From assembly GCA_964441535.1 (NCBI GenBank), contig CAYTXQ010000008.1:1-22710 (forward strand): 22,710 nt of DNA, given 5' to 3'. The position numbers and the translations under genes were made by a program. The stretch is from CAYNLX01 sp964441535 (GTDB taxonomy: Bacteria; Bacillota_I; Bacilli_A; RF39; UBA660). The stretch's first letter is position 1. Every line of letters starts with the position of its first letter. Below, one piece after another: positions 1 to 7,482 of this stretch. The notes under the pieces were generated by a model. That model did no database searches and had not been told where the DNA came from. It worked only from the letters and a program-made list of their open reading frames with translations.

Positions 1-722
1 AATATTGCAATTAAAGCTATAAGAATTCTAAGTATTGTAATTTTATTTATTGATATAGCAATTGTTAACCATGAAGCCATAAACAAATAATACATAAATG
101 CTGAAGTAATTAAGAATGTTATACCTAAAATTAACATTCTTTTTTTGTTTTTCATTCCTATTAGCATACTTAATAAAAATAATAATACCCACATAGCACA
201 TGGATTAAAACCATCAACTAATCCTATTACAATGGCTACTAATGGTAAAGATATATCTTTGGCATTTATTTTACCTAATATAGGAACTACAAAATCTTTT
301 TCCTTTTCTTTTTTTGTTTTAATACAATCTTTTTTTTCTTTAATAATACTTGCTACTACATCACACTCATTTTGATTATAATTTTTTATATTTTTTATTA
401 TTTTATTTTTAACATTAGAATTAAATCCTGTATAAGAAGTGCTTCCTATTACTGTAAAAGGTACATAATTGCTGTTGGCATCTAGTTCTTCTTTTACTTT
501 TTTCATTAGTTCGTTATTCTTTTTATTTCCATTTACTTGATAATAATGAACATTGATATCGTATTCTTTTTCTATATCTTTTAAAAATTCCTTTTCTTCT
601 TTACAATGAACACACACTGAACTATGGAATAAATATATATCTACAGTATCTGCATAAGTAACAGTTAGTTTAAATAAAAATGTAGTTAATATTAATAATA
701 AAACAATGCTTATTTTTTTCAT
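1..722 (-). CDS. Thioredoxin-CcdA/DsbD fusion membrane protein (3' part outside window)
   Basis: An open frame of 240 codons runs from ATG 722-720 off the left edge. Residues 1-24 look like a signal peptide (MKK then a hydrophobic run, ending near TYADT). Residues 25-120 form a thioredoxin/glutaredoxin-like domain with CVHC (C37, C40). After a Lys-rich linker (126-143) a membrane part begins with the sequence VDGFNPCAMWVL (C175), typical of the CcdA/DsbD electron-transfer family, then a Lys-rich turn and further membrane segments. In that family a membrane cysteine pair carries electrons from cytoplasmic thioredoxin to an extracytoplasmic thioredoxin domain; here the outer domain appears fused at the N terminus. 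The second membrane cysteine would lie beyond the window. The ATG overlaps the upstream thioredoxin stop (ATGA), so translation is probably coupled. Family call confident; redox substrate unknown. Confidence 0.85.
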   Translation of the reverse strand, partial: MKKISIVLLLILTTFLFKLTVTYADTVDIYLFHSSVCVHCKEEKEFLKDIEKEYDINVHYYQVNGNKKNNELMKKVKEELDANSNYVPFTVIGSTSYTGFNSNVKNKIIKNIKNYNQNECDVVASIIKEKKDCIKTKKEKEKDFVVPILGKINAKDISLPLVAIVIGLVDGFNPCAMWVLLFLLSMLIGMKNKKRMLILGITFLITSAFMYYLFMASWLTIAISINKITILRILIALIAI

Positions 723-982
723 ATTATAACTTCTTTCAAAATTTTTACTATTTCTTCTTTTTTCTTTTCTCCAATGATTCTTTTTATTTCGTTATTATTT
801 TCATCAAAAATAATTAAAACTGGTAATATTTTACCCACATTATATTTACTAACTTCTTCTTCATCTATATCATAATCTAATTCAGTTAAAGTTATTTTTA
901 ATTCATTAAGAATTGTATTATAAATTGGTCTCATTATTAAACAACCTGGACACCATACAGCACTTATTTCAATTGCTTTCAT
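719..982 (-). CDS. Small cytoplasmic thioredoxin-like protein (CPGC)
   Basis: This 87-residue protein starts MKAIEISAVWCPGC, with the redox motif WCPGC (C11, C14) at the end of the first strand, and has a cis-Pro-like ILPVL near residue 54. There is no signal peptide, so it should be cytoplasmic. It is shorter than classical thioredoxin (about 105 residues), lacking part of the N-terminal segment. Its ATG overlaps the cysteine desulfurase stop (ATGA at 982-979) and its TGA overlaps the next ATG (722-719), so three genes are stitched together by 4-base overlaps. By position it is a plausible electron donor to the downstream CcdA/DsbD-like protein or a reductant for the desulfurase; that is inference. 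The non-classical CPGC motif leaves its redox potential open. Confidence 0.85.
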   Translation of the reverse strand: MKAIEISAVWCPGCLIMRPIYNTILNELKITLTELDYDIDEEEVSKYNVGKILPVLIIFDENNNEIKRIIGEKKKEEIVKILKEVII

Positions 983-2079
983 TTTGATACTTCCTTTATT
1001 TTTTTAACTAACAAATTTAATTCTTTTTTTGTCGTTAGATGTGAAATACTTATTCTTATACTGGAAAGGGCTCTTTTTTCATCCTTAGTAACTTTAAATA
1101 CAGCACCAGATAGTTTTTTTTCACTGGAACATGCACTCATTGTTGATATAAATATATTATTGTCTGACATATAGTTTAATACTTCATCCTGATCTTTATT
1201 AGTAATACTTATATTTAATATGTGAGGTATAGATTTATCATTACTATTTATGTATACATTAGATATATTAGATAGTTTATTTTTTAAATATTTATTTAAT
1301 TCTAATACTTTATTAAAATTATTATAATCTATAATACTAATTGCTTTTTCTAAAGAAACTATTAATGGTAGAGTTGGAGTTCCACTTCTAAATACAGTAG
1401 TACTCTTTCCGCCATGAATTAAAGGCTCCAGTTTAATATTATTATTAATTATTAAAGCTCCTATACCTTTAAGACCATAAAATTTATGAGCTCCCAAACT
1501 AAATAAGTCTATATTATCAAAATTTTCTTTTACTTTACCTATACTTTGAGTCATATCAACATGAAATAGAATATGATTATAATTTTTAAGTAGTTTTCCT
1601 ATTTCATTAATAGGTTGATGTATACCTAATTCACTATTTACTGAATTAATACTTACTAATATAGTCTCTTCATTTATTAAAGATTTTAAATGTTCTAAAT
1701 CTACTGTACCATCTTCTTTTATATTAACAAAATCTATTTTATATCCATTTTTTTGCAAATAATTTAAAGGTGCTATTATAGAAGAATGCTCTAATTCAGT
1801 TGTGATAATATGATTACCATAATTTTTATATATTGAAGCAATACCTTTAATTGCTAAATTATTTGATTCACTAGCACCACTAGTATAAATAATAGTTTTA
1901 TTTTTGCATTCTAAAGAATTTAGTATGTTTTTGCTACATTCTTCTATTCTTTTATTAGATTCCAAACCTAATCTATGTTTAGAATTAGCATTACCAACAT
2001 AATCAAAACAAGCTTTGTTAAAAACTTTTAAAACTTTTTTATTTACAGGGGTTGTCGCTGAATAATCTAAATATATCAT
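979..2079 (-). CDS. Cysteine desulfurase, NifS/IscS type (class V aminotransferase fold)
   Basis: PLP enzyme that removes sulfur from L-cysteine, giving alanine and an enzyme persulfide used for Fe-S clusters or tRNA thiolation. From the preferred start the protein has 366 residues and begins MIYLDYSATTP. Visible family residues are H98 (TELEHSS), D175 (FHVDMTQ), the PLP lysine K199 (LGAHKFYG) and the sulfur-carrying cysteine C317 in a long catalytic loop (STMSACSSE). Two in-frame ATGs lie upstream (2094, 2088), but a GGAG spans the first of them and sits 9 bases before the ATG at 2079, and family members begin near MIYLD, so 2079 is preferred. It lies between an unknown gene and two thioredoxin-like genes. 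No IscU/NifU scaffold or ThiI/MnmA acceptor is visible here, so the sulfur acceptor is unknown. NifS and IscS cannot be told apart from sequence alone. Confidence 0.93.
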   Translation of the reverse strand: MIYLDYSATTPVNKKVLKVFNKACFDYVGNANSKHRLGLESNKRIEECSKNILNSLECKNKTIIYTSGASESNNLAIKGIASIYKNYGNHIITTELEHSSIIAPLNYLQKNGYKIDFVNIKEDGTVDLEHLKSLINEETILVSINSVNSELGIHQPINEIGKLLKNYNHILFHVDMTQSIGKVKENFDNIDLFSLGAHKFYGLKGIGALIINNNIKLEPLIHGGKSTTVFRSGTPTLPLIVSLEKAISIIDYNNFNKVLELNKYLKNKLSNISNVYINSNDKSIPHILNISITNKDQDEVLNYMSDNNIFISTMSACSSEKKLSGAVFKVTKDEKRALSSIRISISHLTTKKELNLLVKKIKEVSK

Positions 2080-2120
2080 ATGATTCATCTCCATAAAAAT
2101 TATAACATAATTTATATCAT

Positions 2121-2624
2121 TTATTCAGATATAAATTTTAAATTGCTAAAATCTTTTTTAATTTCTTCAGAATTTTCTGATTTTCCTATATAAACTATTT
2201 GATCAAAATTTTCTTTTACCTTAGCATATTTATTATAACTTATATTTGTATCTAAATAAATTTCCCCTTTTAAATTATAAGATATTTTTTGTTTTGTATA
2301 TTTATTTATTAAAAAATTATTAATATTTAAAAAACTATTATTGATAAATAATACCATCTTTTTATTCATTATTAAATTTGTAAGAATAACTTTCAAAGTA
2401 ATCACAGGATCTTTTTCAATTATAACTAATAATACTTTAGAAGATAAATCAAATTGATATAGATCTATTTCATCTAACTTATATTTTTCTAACATATTAA
2501 ATAATAAATCAGCATCATAATTATAACCTATGATACTTGAATCAGTATTTAATAGATCTTTTATTTTGTTTTTATCAATAGTTAATGAATCTATAAATTC
2601 ATTAATTAATAATTCTATAGACAT
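2121..2624 (-). CDS. Hypothetical protein, first gene of the desulfurase/thioredoxin operon
   Basis: I do not recognise this 167-residue protein. From the preferred start it begins MSIELLINEFIDSL, has no signal peptide or convincing membrane helix, and is rich in Ile, Leu, Asn and Lys. The middle contains hydrophobic strand-like stretches (VLLVIIEKD, MVLFINNS) and a second strand near the end (QIVYIGKSENSEE), suggesting an alpha/beta fold. An upstream ATG at 2645 exists, but GGTGAT lies six bases ahead of the ATG at 2624 and matches the anti-Shine-Dalgarno sequence, as it does ahead of the phosphodiesterase gene at 12524. It ends 41 bases before the desulfurase start with no obvious terminator, so it probably heads that operon. 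No function can be assigned. Confidence 0.7.
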   Translation of the reverse strand: MSIELLINEFIDSLTIDKNKIKDLLNTDSSIIGYNYDADLLFNMLEKYKLDEIDLYQFDLSSKVLLVIIEKDPVITLKVILTNLIMNKKMVLFINNSFLNINNFLINKYTKQKISYNLKGEIYLDTNISYNKYAKVKENFDQIVYIGKSENSEEIKKDFSNLKFISE

Positions 2625-2651
2625 ATTTATCACCAATAAAATCATATCATA

Positions 2652-2681
2652 TTTACATACTTTTACGCGTTTTTGTGTAAA
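2652..2681. promoter_or_regulatory. Imperfect inverted repeat between divergent genes (possible operator)
   Basis: TTTACATA (2652-2659) faces TGTGTAAA (2674-2681), eight pairs including one G-T, separated by 14 bases that contain the palindrome ACGCGT (2665-2670). It lies between the divergent start of the desulfurase operon and mscL. A repressor or activator site is possible, but in such AT-rich DNA it may be chance. Confidence 0.25.
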
Positions 2682-2684
2682 TAA

Positions 2685-2715
2685 TTATCAAAAATAAGTA
2701 AACTAGTTGTATAAT
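2685..2715 (+). promoter_or_regulatory. Putative promoter of mscL
   Basis: A perfect TATAAT at 2710-2715 lies 23 bases before the ATG of mscL. The best -35 candidate, TTATCA at 2685-2690, has a long 19-base spacer, so only the -10 box is convincing. Confidence 0.45.
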
Positions 2716-2738
2716 ATTATTATTAAGGAGAAAAGATT

Positions 2739-3119
2739 ATGTTAAAAGAATTTAAAAAATTTATAGAACGTGGTAGTGTAATGGATTTAGCAGTTGGAGT
2801 AATTATTGGAGGAGCCTTCGGTAAAATAGTTACATCATTAGTTAATGATATATTAATGCCTATTCTAGGAGTTGTAAGTGGAGGTTTAGATTTTTCTAAT
2901 TTAACAATTAAATTTAAAGATGCTACTATAAATTATGGTATGTTTATTCAAAATATTTTAGATTTCTTAATAATATCTTTCTGTATATTTATAATGATAA
3001 GATTTATTAATAAAATAAATTTTGTTAAAAAAGAAGAAGTTAAAGAAGAAAAACCTAAGAAATCTGATGAATTAAAAGTTTTAGAAGATATAAGAAAATT
3101 ATTGAAAGAAAAAAAATAA
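2739..3119 (+). CDS. mscL: Large-conductance mechanosensitive channel MscL
   Basis: MscL is a homopentameric inner-membrane pore that opens on membrane tension to release solutes during hypo-osmotic shock. The 126-residue protein begins with the amphipathic N-terminal helix (MLKEFKKFIERG) followed by the hallmark first membrane helix, VMDLAVGVIIGGAFGKIV, at about residues 14-31. A loop around residues 48-66 leads to the second helix (NILDFLIISFCIFIMIRFI). A Lys/Glu-rich tail ends in the C-terminal helical bundle (LKVLEDIRKLLKEKK). Length is slightly below the common 130-150. AAGGAG sits well before the ATG. The gene is monocistronic and converges on proS across a shared terminator. Confidence 0.96.
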   Translation: MLKEFKKFIERGSVMDLAVGVIIGGAFGKIVTSLVNDILMPILGVVSGGLDFSNLTIKFKDATINYGMFIQNILDFLIISFCIFIMIRFINKINFVKKEEVKEEKPKKSDELKVLEDIRKLLKEKK

Positions 3120-3138
3120 GTATCATTGCTTATTTTTT
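3111..3138. terminator. Bidirectional terminator between mscL and proS
   Basis: AAAAAATAAG (3111-3120) pairs with CTTATTTTTT (3129-3138) around an 8-base loop. The A and T tracts give a U-run on either strand, and the stem overlaps the mscL stop codon. Confidence 0.75.
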
Positions 3139-3139
3139 T

Positions 3140-4564
3140 TTAATATTGTATTCCCCATACTACTAAGTGTTTTGCTTCATTACCACAGCATACACATTTA
3201 TCTGATGGTAATTTTTCATTTTCTAAAATACATCTTGACTTAATACCATTTATTTCTTTTATCTTTATTTCACATTCTTCATTTCCACACCAAGAGGCTT
3301 TTATAAATCCTGGAGTTTCATTTATTATTCTTTCCATTTCTTTCATATTAATAGCAGTAAATGTTTTAGAATCCAAATTATTTTTAGCCTTGTTGTATAA
3401 ATTATCTTGTATATTTTTTAAAATATTATTGACTTCACTTATTAAATTGTTTCTATCAACAATATTTTTTTCATATGTATCTCTTCTAGCAAGAGTTAAT
3501 TTATTATCTGATAAATCTCTTGAACCTAGTTCTATTCTAAGAGGTATTCCATTAACTTCTGCTTCTGCAAATTTATATCCTGGAGATCTATCAGAATTAT
3601 CTATATAACATAAGATACTATTATCTTTTAATTCATTATATATTTTATTTACCTCACTAATAACATTTTCATCTTCTCCAATAGGTATTATTGCAACTTG
3701 TTTTGGTGCTATATTTGGAGGTAATACTAAACCTTTATTATCTCCATGCACCATAATTAAAGCTGCTAACATTCTAGTTGATACTCCCCAAGATGATTGA
3801 TATGGATAATCTAATTTGTTTTCTCTATTTAAATAAGTAATATCAAATGCCTTAGTAAATTTCTGACCAAAATAATGTGTAGTACCTGACTGTAAAGATA
3901 CTCCATTATGCATTAAAGCCTCTACAGTAAGAGTATATTCTGCTCCTGAAAATTTTTCTTTTTCTGTCTTTTTACCAGTTAAAACTGGTATAGCCAAATA
4001 ATTTTCAAAAAAATCTATATATACTTCTAACATTCTATTGGTTTCTTCTTCTGCTTCTTTAGCAGTTTCATGTAATGTATGACCTTCTTGCCATAAAAAT
4101 TCTCTGCTTCTTAAAAATGGTCTTGTTTCTTTTTCTGCTCTAAATATATTACACCATTGATTATATAACATAGGTAATTGTCTATATGTAGTCAGTTTAT
4201 CTTTCCAGTAATCACAAAATAAAACTTCACTAGTTGGACGTATACAACATCTCTCTTCAAGTTTTTTGTTGCCTAATTCAGTAACCCAAGCCACTTCAGG
4301 TGCAAAACCTTCTACATGCTCTTTTTCTTTATTTAATAAAGATTCAGGTATTAGTAATGGCATATATAAATTCTGATGACCTAGTTCTTTAAACTTTTTA
4401 TCTAATATGCTTTGAATATTTTCCCATATTGCATAACCATTAGGTTCAATTGCTATACAACCTTTTACATTAGTATATTCTGCTAATTTAGCAGCTCTTA
4501 CTACATCTGTATACCATTTAGCAAAATCTACATCCATATTTGTTATATTTTTATTTTCATTCAT
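3140..4564 (-). CDS. proS: Prolyl-tRNA synthetase, archaeal/eukaryotic-like type
   Basis: Class II synthetase charging tRNA-Pro. At 474 residues it lacks the inserted editing domain of the long bacterial ProRS (about 570 residues). Visible features are the early FAKWYTDVV segment, motif 2 (FRAEKETRPFLRSREFLWQE, about residues 141-160), motif 3 (SSWGVSTRMLAALIMVHGD, about 258-276), an anticodon-binding domain from about residue 285, and a C-terminal zinc-type extension with spaced cysteines (CGNEEC, SRC, KCVCCG) ending in VVWGIQY. A terminal aromatic Tyr is typical of this subtype. AAGGAAG lies upstream of the ATG and a TATAAT at 4593-4588 fits its promoter. This subtype occurs in many Clostridia, Mollicutes and Bacteroidetes, so it is not by itself evidence of recent transfer. 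Confidence 0.96.
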   Translation of the reverse strand: MNENKNITNMDVDFAKWYTDVVRAAKLAEYTNVKGCIAIEPNGYAIWENIQSILDKKFKELGHQNLYMPLLIPESLLNKEKEHVEGFAPEVAWVTELGNKKLEERCCIRPTSEVLFCDYWKDKLTTYRQLPMLYNQWCNIFRAEKETRPFLRSREFLWQEGHTLHETAKEAEEETNRMLEVYIDFFENYLAIPVLTGKKTEKEKFSGAEYTLTVEALMHNGVSLQSGTTHYFGQKFTKAFDITYLNRENKLDYPYQSSWGVSTRMLAALIMVHGDNKGLVLPPNIAPKQVAIIPIGEDENVISEVNKIYNELKDNSILCYIDNSDRSPGYKFAEAEVNGIPLRIELGSRDLSDNKLTLARRDTYEKNIVDRNNLISEVNNILKNIQDNLYNKAKNNLDSKTFTAINMKEMERIINETPGFIKASWCGNEECEIKIKEINGIKSRCILENEKLPSDKCVCCGNEAKHLVVWGIQY

Positions 4565-4602
4565 AAAAATCTTCCTTCTTTTAATTTATTATATCATAAT
4601 AG

Positions 4603-5276
4603 TTATTGTTTTCTATTAATTTCAATTGTATATTTACTTATTCCCTTATATTTACCAGATTCATCAAAATCATCTGAATCATAAGTAAAAGTTGTTAATT
4701 TAATCGGATCTATTACTTGATCTATATTAACTCCTGCAGTTAATTTTATAGAAGTTAAGACTGTACTATCATTATATTCCTCTTTAGTTACATGACTATA
4801 CCAAGAAGATGAGGAATTATATAAAGCATCATAAAGATATACTTGTATATAATCAAAATGTTCATACATATTATCTGGAGATAATATTTGATGATAAATA
4901 TTTTCTCCTGAAGTTAAATTATACTCAACTATATAACCTATTTTATAGTTATCATTATTTTCATATGAATCCCATATAGGTAACCAAGTATCTTTAAAAT
5001 TACCTTTATATTTTATTAGTTCTTCATTAGAAGCATATGATTGAAAATTAAGAATATCTTTATTACTTATAAAATTAGTAGTATATGATTTAACTAAATT
5101 ATATTACTTCCTGATTTGGAGTATAGCCCTATTATAATAGGATTATTATCTACATATTCATCCTTAACTTCTTCTTTTACTTTAGTTTTATTCTCTTTTT
5201 TTACTTCTTCCTTTTTAATTAAAGAACAAGAACATAACATAAAACACATAAAAAATAAAAATATAATCTTTTTCAT
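4603..5276 (-). pseudogene. Frameshifted lipoprotein gene of unknown function
   Basis: The gene starts at ATG 5276 (AAGGAAG upstream, TATAAT at 5301-5296) with a lipoprotein signal: MKKIIFLF then FMLCSCS, where C17 fits a lipobox cysteine. A charged linker follows, and the frame stops at 5094-5096 right after GLYSKSGSNII. A second frame is open from 5103 to 4603 without any start near its beginning; it encodes about 166 residues (YNLVKSYTTNF ... YTIEINRKQ) rich in Tyr, Ser and Asp. Joining the two near 5100 by one added base would give a roughly 225-residue surface lipoprotein reading SGSNYNLVKSY. From memory, intact proteins with a similar ending (SSWYSHVT, TFTYDSDDFDE) occur in gut Bacillota, but this is unverified. 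It is either a genuine pseudogene or a one-base sequence error. Confidence 0.7.
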
Positions 5277-5331
5277 AACACACTTCCTTAAAAAGATTAT
5301 ATCATATTTTTATTTACATTAATTCTCTTTT

Positions 5332-5656
5332 TCACTCATTTAAATTTTTAACTTCTTTATCTAATAATTTAAAATATTCTATCTCTATATCCGACTGCTA
5401 TAATCATATCTAAATTATAGACCTTTATAAGCTTATCTGAATTTACAATGTCGGTTTTACCGACACTGCTTTTTTCGTCTAATTCTTTTTCACTTAAAAT
5501 ATTATTAATATGCTCTGTTATAGTACTTCTACATTTATCAAAAAGTTCAGAAATTTGATTTTGAGTAAGCCATATTGTATTGTTTTCTAATTTTACTTCC
5601 ATTTTTGTTTTTCCATCCTTACTTTTATATATTATTAATTCTGAATTATTTTTCAT
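5332..5656 (-). pseudogene. Truncated RhuM-family protein gene (N-terminal remnant)
   Basis: From ATG 5656 (AGGAGG upstream) an 95-residue frame matches the start of RhuM/virulence-associated proteins, normally about 330 residues: IWLTQNQISELFDKCRSTI (DNA-binding-like start), a SSVGKTDIVNSDK segment, and YNLDMIIAVGYR. It stops at 5369 directly after GYRDRIF, where intact relatives continue into the QFRxWA core. In the next frame, overlapping the break, DIEIEYFKLLDKEVKNLNE runs to a TGA at 5334-5332 and looks like a charged C-terminal tail. The simplest reading is a large internal deletion plus frame change. RhuM genes are often mobile accessory genes, and this one lies beside a tRNA pair and another broken gene. 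The N-terminal family match is strong; the tail assignment is tentative. Confidence 0.75.
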
Positions 5657-5778
5657 TTTAGCCTCCTGAGTTTTTATTTAATATACAAGAATTTTATATA
5701 ATGTTTTACCATATTACTATTTATTTTATAATAACATTTCTCATTTTATCTTAAGATTAATACACATATTTTTTTCTA

Positions 5779-5807
5779 TTGCATTTTTTTAGAAAAAAAA
5801 GTATAAT
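5779..5807 (+). promoter_or_regulatory. Sigma-A promoter of the tRNA-Arg/tRNA-Pro pair
   Basis: TTGCAT (5779-5784), a 17-base spacer and TATAAT (5802-5807), about 20 bases before the tRNA-Arg 5' end. A second TATAAT at 5945-5950, with only a weak -35, lies just before tRNA-Pro. Confidence 0.8.
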
Positions 5808-5826
5808 TATACTTGCTAAAACAAAT

Positions 5827-5903
5827 GCGCCCATAGCTCAATTGGATAGAGCGTTAGGCTACGGACCTAAAGGTTGGGGGTTCGACTCCCTCTGGGCGTA
5901 CCA
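5827..5903 (+). tRNA. tRNA-Arg(ACG)
   Basis: Cloverleaf with acceptor GCGCCCA/TGGGCGT (G1-T72 wobble), D arm, anticodon stem TTAGG/CCTAA around CTACGGA (anticodon ACG, reading CGN after A34-to-inosine editing), T arm GGGGGTTCGACTCCC and encoded CCA. Confidence 0.96.
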
Positions 5904-5968
5904 TTTTAATATTAAAAACTCTTCTAAAATTAAAGAAAGAATGATATAATATTAAAGAAAAGTTACTT

Positions 5969-6045
5969 CGAGAAGTAGCACAGCTTGGTAGTGCACTTGG
6001 TTTGGGACCAAGGGGTCGCAGGTTCGAATCCTGTCTTCTCGACCA
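5969..6045 (+). tRNA. tRNA-Pro(TGG)
   Basis: Acceptor CGAGAAG/CTTCTCG, anticodon stem CTTGG/CCAAG around TTTGGGA (anticodon TGG), T loop GGTTCGAATCC and encoded CCA. It follows tRNA-Arg by 65 bases and ends at a terminator. Confidence 0.96.
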
Positions 6046-6059
6046 TTTTGATAATAAAT

Positions 6060-6080
6060 CATTCGTAAGAATGTTTTTTT
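6060..6080 (+). terminator. Terminator after tRNA-Pro
   Basis: CATTC (6060-6064), loop GTAA, GAATG (6069-6073), then seven Ts. Short but classical, 15 bases after the tRNA CCA end. Confidence 0.75.
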
Positions 6081-6086
6081 ATTTTG

Positions 6087-6107
6087 AAAAAGCGACCTCT
6101 TGGTCTC
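6087..6107 (-). terminator. Terminator of the asnS-aspS operon, resembling tRNA-Pro
   Basis: On the minus strand GAGACC-AAGA-GGTCGC is followed by TTTTT. The stem has four solid pairs (6094-6097 with 6102-6105) plus an outer G-C. Its sequence GACCAAGAGGTCGC differs by one base from the anticodon-to-variable region of the neighbouring tRNA-Pro. Confidence 0.55.
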
Positions 6108-6154
6108 ATAAGGAAAATTTTAATACCTTTTATTTTATAACTTTTTTTAATTTA

Positions 6155-7471
6155 TTATGGATTTAATCTTGTTGGTCCTCTATATATGAATGTTGCTTCT
6201 CTAATGTTGTCTATCTCAAATATTTTCATCAGTATTCTTGCCATTCCAACACCAAATCCACCATGTGGAGGACATCCATATTTGAAAAATTCTATATAGA
6301 AAGCCAAATCTTGTGGATTTAATCCTTTTTCTATTATTTGTTTTTCTAATATATCTGCTCTATGTTCTCTTTGAGCACCTGAAGTAATTTCTACTCCTTT
6401 AAATAATAAATCATAAGTTTGTGTTATTCCATCTTTATCTTTCATTACATAGAAACTTCTAGCACTATATGGATAATTTGTAATAAACACGAAGTCACTT
6501 CCATAAACTTCTTTTGAATATTCGCACATTAATTCTTCTTCATGTCTTTCAAAATCTTCTTTTACTTCTGATTCATAATTATATTTTTCTTTTAATATTT
6601 TCTTAGCTTCATAAAAATTTATTCTAGGAAATGGTTTAGATACATCACTAACTTCCACATTGAATAATTTTTTTATTTCTTCACCATATTTATCTTTTAA
6701 TTTAGTCATAAAATATTTTATCCATGCTTCTTCTTCATCAATAACATCATCTACTGAATTAATCCATGCTATTTCAGCATCTAACATTTCTATTTCAGTA
6801 GCATGATAAGATGTATGAGAATTCTCTGCTCTATATACTGGCCCTATTTCAAATACTCTATCAAAACCACTAGCTAAAGCCATTTGTTTATAAAATTGAG
6901 GTGACTGAGATAAACATGCTTTTTGTCCAAAATAATCTAATTTAAACATTTCTGCTCCACTTTCAGCAGCAGAAGCACTAATTTTAGGAGTGTGTATTTC
7001 TGTATATCCATTATTAATCCAGTATTCTCTCATCATAGATTCTATATAAGATTGACATCTAAATAATAATTGATTTTCTTCTCTTCTTAAATCTAAAAAT
7101 CTATAATCTAATCTAGTTTCTCTTAATGTTTTATCTTTATCTTTAATATCTATTGGTAATTCTTTTAATGAAGTACTTGTAACTATTATTTCTTCTGGAA
7201 TTAACTCTATTCCATTTAATTTTACAGCACTATTTTCTTTTAATATACCTGTAACAGTTATTGTACTTTCTATAGTTAAACTATTTACTATTTCAACTAA
7301 ATCTTTGTTTTTTTCATCAGATTTTTCTATAGTTACTTGTAATTTACCAGAAGAATCCCTAATTATTAAAAACTGTACCCATTGTAAATTTCTTATATTA
7401 TCTACAAAACCTTGTACTGTAATTTTCTTTTTTAAATTATTCTTTAACTCATTTATCATTAATTTTTTCAT
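6155..7471 (-). CDS. aspS: Aspartyl-tRNA synthetase, archaeal type (possibly non-discriminating)
   Basis: Class IIb synthetase. At 438 residues it lacks the GAD insertion of bacterial AspRS (about 590) and matches the archaeal/eukaryotic length. An N-terminal OB-fold anticodon domain (residues 1-110; VDNIRNLQWVQFLIIRD) precedes the catalytic core with motif 2 (VYRAENSHTSYHATEIEML) and motif 3 (GGFGVGMARILM, about 404-415), ending GPTRLNP. Many archaeal-type enzymes are non-discriminating and also charge tRNA-Asn with Asp for amidation by GatCAB; whether this one does cannot be judged by eye. AGGAGGT precedes the ATG. It lies 11 bases behind asnS, in the same operon under a T-box leader. A co-encoded AsnRS makes direct Asn charging available, so dual specificity would not be essential. 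Confidence 0.95.
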   Translation of the reverse strand: MKKLMINELKNNLKKKITVQGFVDNIRNLQWVQFLIIRDSSGKLQVTIEKSDEKNKDLVEIVNSLTIESTITVTGILKENSAVKLNGIELIPEEIIVTSTSLKELPIDIKDKDKTLRETRLDYRFLDLRREENQLLFRCQSYIESMMREYWINNGYTEIHTPKISASAAESGAEMFKLDYFGQKACLSQSPQFYKQMALASGFDRVFEIGPVYRAENSHTSYHATEIEMLDAEIAWINSVDDVIDEEEAWIKYFMTKLKDKYGEEIKKLFNVEVSDVSKPFPRINFYEAKKILKEKYNYESEVKEDFERHEEELMCEYSKEVYGSDFVFITNYPYSARSFYVMKDKDGITQTYDLLFKGVEITSGAQREHRADILEKQIIEKGLNPQDLAFYIEFFKYGCPPHGGFGVGMARILMKIFEIDNIREATFIYRGPTRLNP

Positions 7472-7482
7472 ATAATACCTCC

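Noticed and set aside
145..375. A plus-strand open frame of 76 codons
   Set aside because: It lies antisense to the continuous minus-strand thioredoxin-CcdA/DsbD frame, which has clear motifs, and it has no ribosome site or family resemblance.
2665..2670. ACGCGT palindrome as an operator
   Set aside because: The flanks are T runs on both sides and do not extend the palindrome. Only the wider TTTACA/TGTAAA arms are kept, as a weak candidate.
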